Origin: SZUA-36 sp041570235
GTDB lineage: Bacteria; Pseudomonadota; Gammaproteobacteria; Xanthomonadales; SZUA-36
Direction: 5' to 3'
Assembly: GCA_041570235.1 (NCBI GenBank)
Contig: JBFFWN010000160.1
Coordinates: 1-8,361, forward strand
Length of the DNA stretch: 8,361 nt
How positions within the stretch are numbered: the stretch's first letter is position 1; each line of letters starts with the position of its first letter. The notes beneath the pieces are model-generated. The model searched no databases. It worked only from the letters and a program-made list of their open reading frames with translations, and was not told where the DNA came from. The translations under genes and the position numbers were made by a program. Positions 5,802 to 8,361 of the stretch are shown here, in pieces.

Positions 5802-7106
5802 ATGAGTATGAAGGGACGCTTGAATATCTTTCAAAGGGCCATGGTCCTTTGGAATGATCTGCACCCATACAACGCAGTACATGTTGCAGCAGTACCCGAA
5901 ACCCTGGATATGGAGCGACTGCAGGATATCCTTGGCGGCACCCTCGAATCCCTTGGTCTCACGGGTTTGATGCTTGACAGGCAATCGGCTACTTATGATT
6001 ACCGGGGCGGGCCGGCGGCAGAAAAAATTGAAACGGTTGAAGCGGGTGATGATGCTTCAGCTACCCTGTCGGCTGAAATCCACAAGCAGCTCAACAGCCC
6101 CTTTGCCAGCGATGGAAACACCTCACCCTTCCGCTTTTTTGTCATCGATGCGGGCTCTCAATTTTACCTGGGGATCGCCTATCTACACGTCGTGGCGGGC
6201 GCCGAATCAGTGGTGCTGCTGATGCAGGACTGGATAAGCAGCTACCTTGAACGGCAGGATCGGGGTTTTAAACAACCGGTCAATCTGTATCCGTCCACCT
6301 ACGGGCCCTGGCTGCGCCGGCATCCCCTTGTCATTTTACGCAAGATAATGAACCTGCCCATATTGTTCTGGAACCTGGAGCATTCCTGGCGACCGCGCTA
6401 CCGGGACGAAATGAACACCGATAACGGCTTCAGCTCGTTTTCATTAAATGCCGAACAGCTGGGTCACCTGAAGGCCGCGTCGAAGAGGTGGGGCGTTACC
6501 GTCAATGATCTGTTTCTCTCCTGTCTGTTCAAAATCTTCGCTCCCCTGCAAGACCATCGTGCCTACTCCAGACGCAGGAACCGCTTTTCAATTGGCACCA
6601 TCGTCAATATTCGCAAGGACATGGGCATCGACAGCAAACGGACCTTTGGTGTGTTTCTGGGATCATTCGTGGTCAGTCATGCAGCGCCCGAAGGAATCAG
6701 CCTCAAGCAAATCGCCCTGGATGTGCGACGCCAGACCGCCAGGATCAAACGAAGTCGTCGCTACCTCGGGACACCGGTTGACCTGGCAAGCTCAATACGA
6801 ACACTTTCGATCCTCAGCACCGAGCGCAAGAAGAAGTTTTATCAGAAGCATTACCCACTGTGGGGTGGTGTCACGAATATGAATTTGAATACCATCTGGC
6901 CGCAATCGCCTGGTCAGGAGCCCATCGACTATTTCCGCGCCGTATCAACCGGTCCAGCCACGCCGTTGGTATTATCGGTTACCACGGTTTTGGAGAAGGT
7001 AAACATCAGTATTTCCTACCGGACAACGGTTTACACAAAAAACGATATCGATTTCATTAAAAGTGAATTTTCGAATCTTTTTCGACAACTGGAGGATGAT
7101 TTGTGA
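5802..7106 (+). CDS. Condensation / CoA-dependent acyltransferase-fold protein with degenerate HxxxD motif
   Basis: A 434-residue protein whose layout fits the superfamily of NRPS condensation domains, wax-ester synthases (WS/DGAT) and PapA-type acyltransferases, which join acyl groups to hydroxyls or amines. The N-terminal half has LNSPFASDGNTSPFRFFVI (97-115), then YLHVVAGAES (127-136), aligned with the HHxxxDGxS active site. The second His (H129) is kept but Asp is Gly133 and the following Gly is Ala134. The C-terminal half has GVTVND (231-236), IVNIR (267-271), FGVFLGSFVV, and WGG near 350 where DFGWG would be expected. No signal peptide is seen; a hydrophobic stretch at 182-192 may be peripheral. 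GGTG in TAAGGTG (5787-5790) lies 11 nt before ATG 5802, and a second in-frame ATG is at 5808. The next gene overlaps its stop by 4 nt. Substrate and activity are unknown; a non-catalytic role is possible. Confidence 0.65.
   Translation: MSMKGRLNIFQRAMVLWNDLHPYNAVHVAAVPETLDMERLQDILGGTLESLGLTGLMLDRQSATYDYRGGPAAEKIETVEAGDDASATLSAEIHKQLNSPFASDGNTSPFRFFVIDAGSQFYLGIAYLHVVAGAESVVLLMQDWISSYLERQDRGFKQPVNLYPSTYGPWLRRHPLVILRKIMNLPILFWNLEHSWRPRYRDEMNTDNGFSSFSLNAEQLGHLKAASKRWGVTVNDLFLSCLFKIFAPLQDHRAYSRRRNRFSIGTIVNIRKDMGIDSKRTFGVFLGSFVVSHAAPEGISLKQIALDVRRQTARIKRSRRYLGTPVDLASSIRTLSILSTERKKKFYQKHYPLWGGVTNMNLNTIWPQSPGQEPIDYFRAVSTGPATPLVLSVTTVLEKVNISISYRTTVYTKNDIDFIKSEFSNLFRQLEDDL
7091..7106 (+). promoter_or_regulatory. 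Strong RBS and GTGA stop-start overlap
   Basis: GGAGG (7091-7095) sits 7 nt before GTG 7103. The start GTG and the upstream TGA stop (7104-7106) share GTGA, a 4-nt overlap typical of translational coupling. This decides the GTG start, which also places a lipobox signal peptide at the right distance. Confidence 0.85.
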
Positions 7107-8146
7107 TTCGAAAGCCCGGGTTGCCCGTGCTTGCATTGGCCACGCTGCTGGTTACAGCCTGTGCTACAAATGTGCCCGAGACGACCACGCCGCTGCCCGC
7201 CGAGCGACCGGCCTTTTCTTTGAGCCCGCAAATGCAGGATCGTATTCTTGCTTTAGATCCGCAGCAGGTCACACAGAGCGATGTAAAAGAAATCCTGGCG
7301 CGTGGTCCGGCACCCCGCATCGTTAATATTCATGGTGGCATTTACCCCGTACACCTCGTCATGAAATCGTTTTCCGAGTTCCTGGTTGGTATGGGTTACC
7401 CGCAAAATAGTGTGCGACTACCCGGGGATGGAAGTTACTCCTTCAGTTGCTACGACAGCAGCGAGAAAATAGCGGGTTCGATCGCCTGGTTTTATGAGCA
7501 CGAGGGTATGCGCCCGATGTTGGTGGGGCACAGCCAGGGGGGCATACAGGCAGTCAAGGTTTTACACGAATTGGCCGGGAATTTTGAAACCCGGGTTCCC
7601 GTCTGGAACCCGCTGACCCGGCAAAAGGAAGCACGTTACGAAATAACAGAACCGCTGAGCGGAAACCCCCTGCCGGTGGTTGGCCTGAAGGTTTCCTATG
7701 CCACGGCGATTGGCGCAGGCGGACTCACGCGGGTTCTCCCAAACCAGTGGAAAATGATGAGGAGGCTGCGGCATGTACCGGACTCGGTGGTAGAGTTTAC
7801 CGGCTTTTATATGGGTATGGATCTGCTCGGGGGTGACCTGCTGGGATTTGGTTCAGTTAACCTTTATGAGGCAAATGGAACAGCATATGTTCGCAATGTA
7901 CAATTGCCGACCGGTTCCAACCATTTTAATGTTCCGGCCACCAGGCACCTTCTCGATAGCGATGAGATTATTGACTGGATTTACAACTACACGCCATCAG
8001 AAAAACCCGTGCTGGACACCGAATTCAGCTCCGACAGCAGGCATATCCTCTGGGCTGCCGATGTCTGGTACAGTATCAGGAAACACTGGGTGCTGGAGCT
8101 TCAGCGGGTGATAGGCGCACAACGGAGCCAGGATTATGGCAATTGA
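7103..8146 (+). CDS. Lipoprotein alpha/beta hydrolase
   Basis: A 347-residue protein from a GTG start. Residues 1-19 form a lipoprotein signal (basic MIRKP, hydrophobic core) with lipobox VTA-C20. Residue +2 is Ala, not Asp, so by the Lol rule the mature protein should go to the outer membrane. A Pro/Thr-rich linker follows (about 21-42). The catalytic part shows NIHGG (75-79), a likely oxyanion-hole motif, and the nucleophile elbow GHSQGG (142-147, Ser144). A likely catalytic His is H274 (TGSNHFNVP). The acid could be D240 or D245 (MDLLGGD), but this is uncertain. The long segment between the Ser and His may form a lid. It fits a lipase/esterase or acyl-ester hydrolase; the substrate is unknown. 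The gene is translationally coupled to the upstream acyltransferase-like gene and overlaps the next gene by 11 nt, so the three products probably act together. Confidence 0.8.
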   Translation: MIRKPGLPVLALATLLVTACATNVPETTTPLPAERPAFSLSPQMQDRILALDPQQVTQSDVKEILARGPAPRIVNIHGGIYPVHLVMKSFSEFLVGMGYPQNSVRLPGDGSYSFSCYDSSEKIAGSIAWFYEHEGMRPMLVGHSQGGIQAVKVLHELAGNFETRVPVWNPLTRQKEARYEITEPLSGNPLPVVGLKVSYATAIGAGGLTRVLPNQWKMMRRLRHVPDSVVEFTGFYMGMDLLGGDLLGFGSVNLYEANGTAYVRNVQLPTGSNHFNVPATRHLLDSDEIIDWIYNYTPSEKPVLDTEFSSDSRHILWAADVWYSIRKHWVLELQRVIGAQRSQDYGN

Positions 8147-8361
8147 CGATTTATTCATCCGACAGGTCATCGTATTTGCGATTGCCCTGATCTACTGGGC
8201 CGGCGTGATGGTGCAGGCGCGTATCGTGCGTCACCGTATTGGCAGGCAACCCAATGTGCGTCCACGCGGAAACAGGGAGAAGTTGCTCTGGTCGGGATGG
8301 ATGCTGGTGGTTTTAATCTGGATTGCCCTGCCCTTTTTGGTATCAACGGAATCAGGCAACG
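8136..8361 (+). CDS. Small membrane protein, possibly ICMT-family methyltransferase, 3'-truncated
   Basis: An open frame begins at ATG 8136, 11 nt inside the hydrolase gene, with GGAG (8124-8127) 8 nt upstream, and runs off the right edge after 75 codons. The product starts MAIDDLFIRQ, then a probable membrane segment at 10-26 (VIVFAIALIYWAGVMV), a basic loop (RIVRHRIGRQPNVRPRGNREK), and a second segment at about 55-70 (LLWSGWMLVVLIWIALPFL). The short loop with R-G-R-x-P-N-x-R-P and LLW resembles the N-terminus of bacterial isoprenylcysteine carboxyl methyltransferase (ICMT/PEMT-like) proteins, but the diagnostic C-terminal region is not in view. It could equally be another small integral membrane enzyme. 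Its overlap places it in the same operon as the two genes before it. Confidence 0.5.
   Translation, partial: MAIDDLFIRQVIVFAIALIYWAGVMVQARIVRHRIGRQPNVRPRGNREKLLWSGWMLVVLIWIALPFLVSTESGN

Noticed and set aside
5464..5868. 134-codon minus-strand frame spanning the dapA 3' end
   Set aside because: It overlaps conserved dapA and the next gene start, has no motif, and shows no support for initiation.

Overview
The window looks like a chromosomal stretch of a Gram-negative proteobacterium, most likely a gammaproteobacterium. The evidence is the succinylase-branch lysine enzyme DapD at the same 274-residue length as in E. coli, a Tat-exported oxidoreductase, and a lipoprotein that by the Lol rule should reach the outer membrane. 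GC content is moderate and Shine-Dalgarno sites are conventional. I cannot name a genus. There are no rRNA or tRNA genes, CRISPR arrays, insertion sequences or phage genes.

Left part (1-1940): the 3' part of a D-2-hydroxyacid dehydrogenase gene runs in from the left edge. A short stretch follows that may hold a decayed gene tail. Next is a Tat-exported SDR/epimerase-like protein, closed by an intrinsic terminator at 1901-1921. Middle left (1980-3066): a polyphosphate kinase 2 gene on the minus strand has its own candidate promoter and terminator. Its upstream region (3003-3228) has no gene but carries small direct and inverted repeats.

Centre (3229-5761): a diaminopimelate/lysine cluster. 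dapB is on the minus strand and divergent from dapD-dapA on the plus strand, separated by about 60 bp. The three enzymes cover synthesis of 4-hydroxy-tetrahydrodipicolinate (DapA), its reduction (DapB) and succinylation of the product (DapD), feeding peptidoglycan and lysine synthesis.

Right part (5802-8361): three tightly packed genes start 40 bp after dapA with no visible terminator between. They encode a divergent condensation/acyltransferase-fold protein whose HxxxD motif has become HxxxG, a lipoprotein alpha/beta hydrolase with a GTG start overlapping the previous stop, and the start of a small membrane protein, possibly ICMT-like, cut by the right edge. This set is the least familiar part of the window and the best candidate for an undescribed system. 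An ester- or acyl-modifying envelope pathway is a reasonable guess but is not proven by the sequence.
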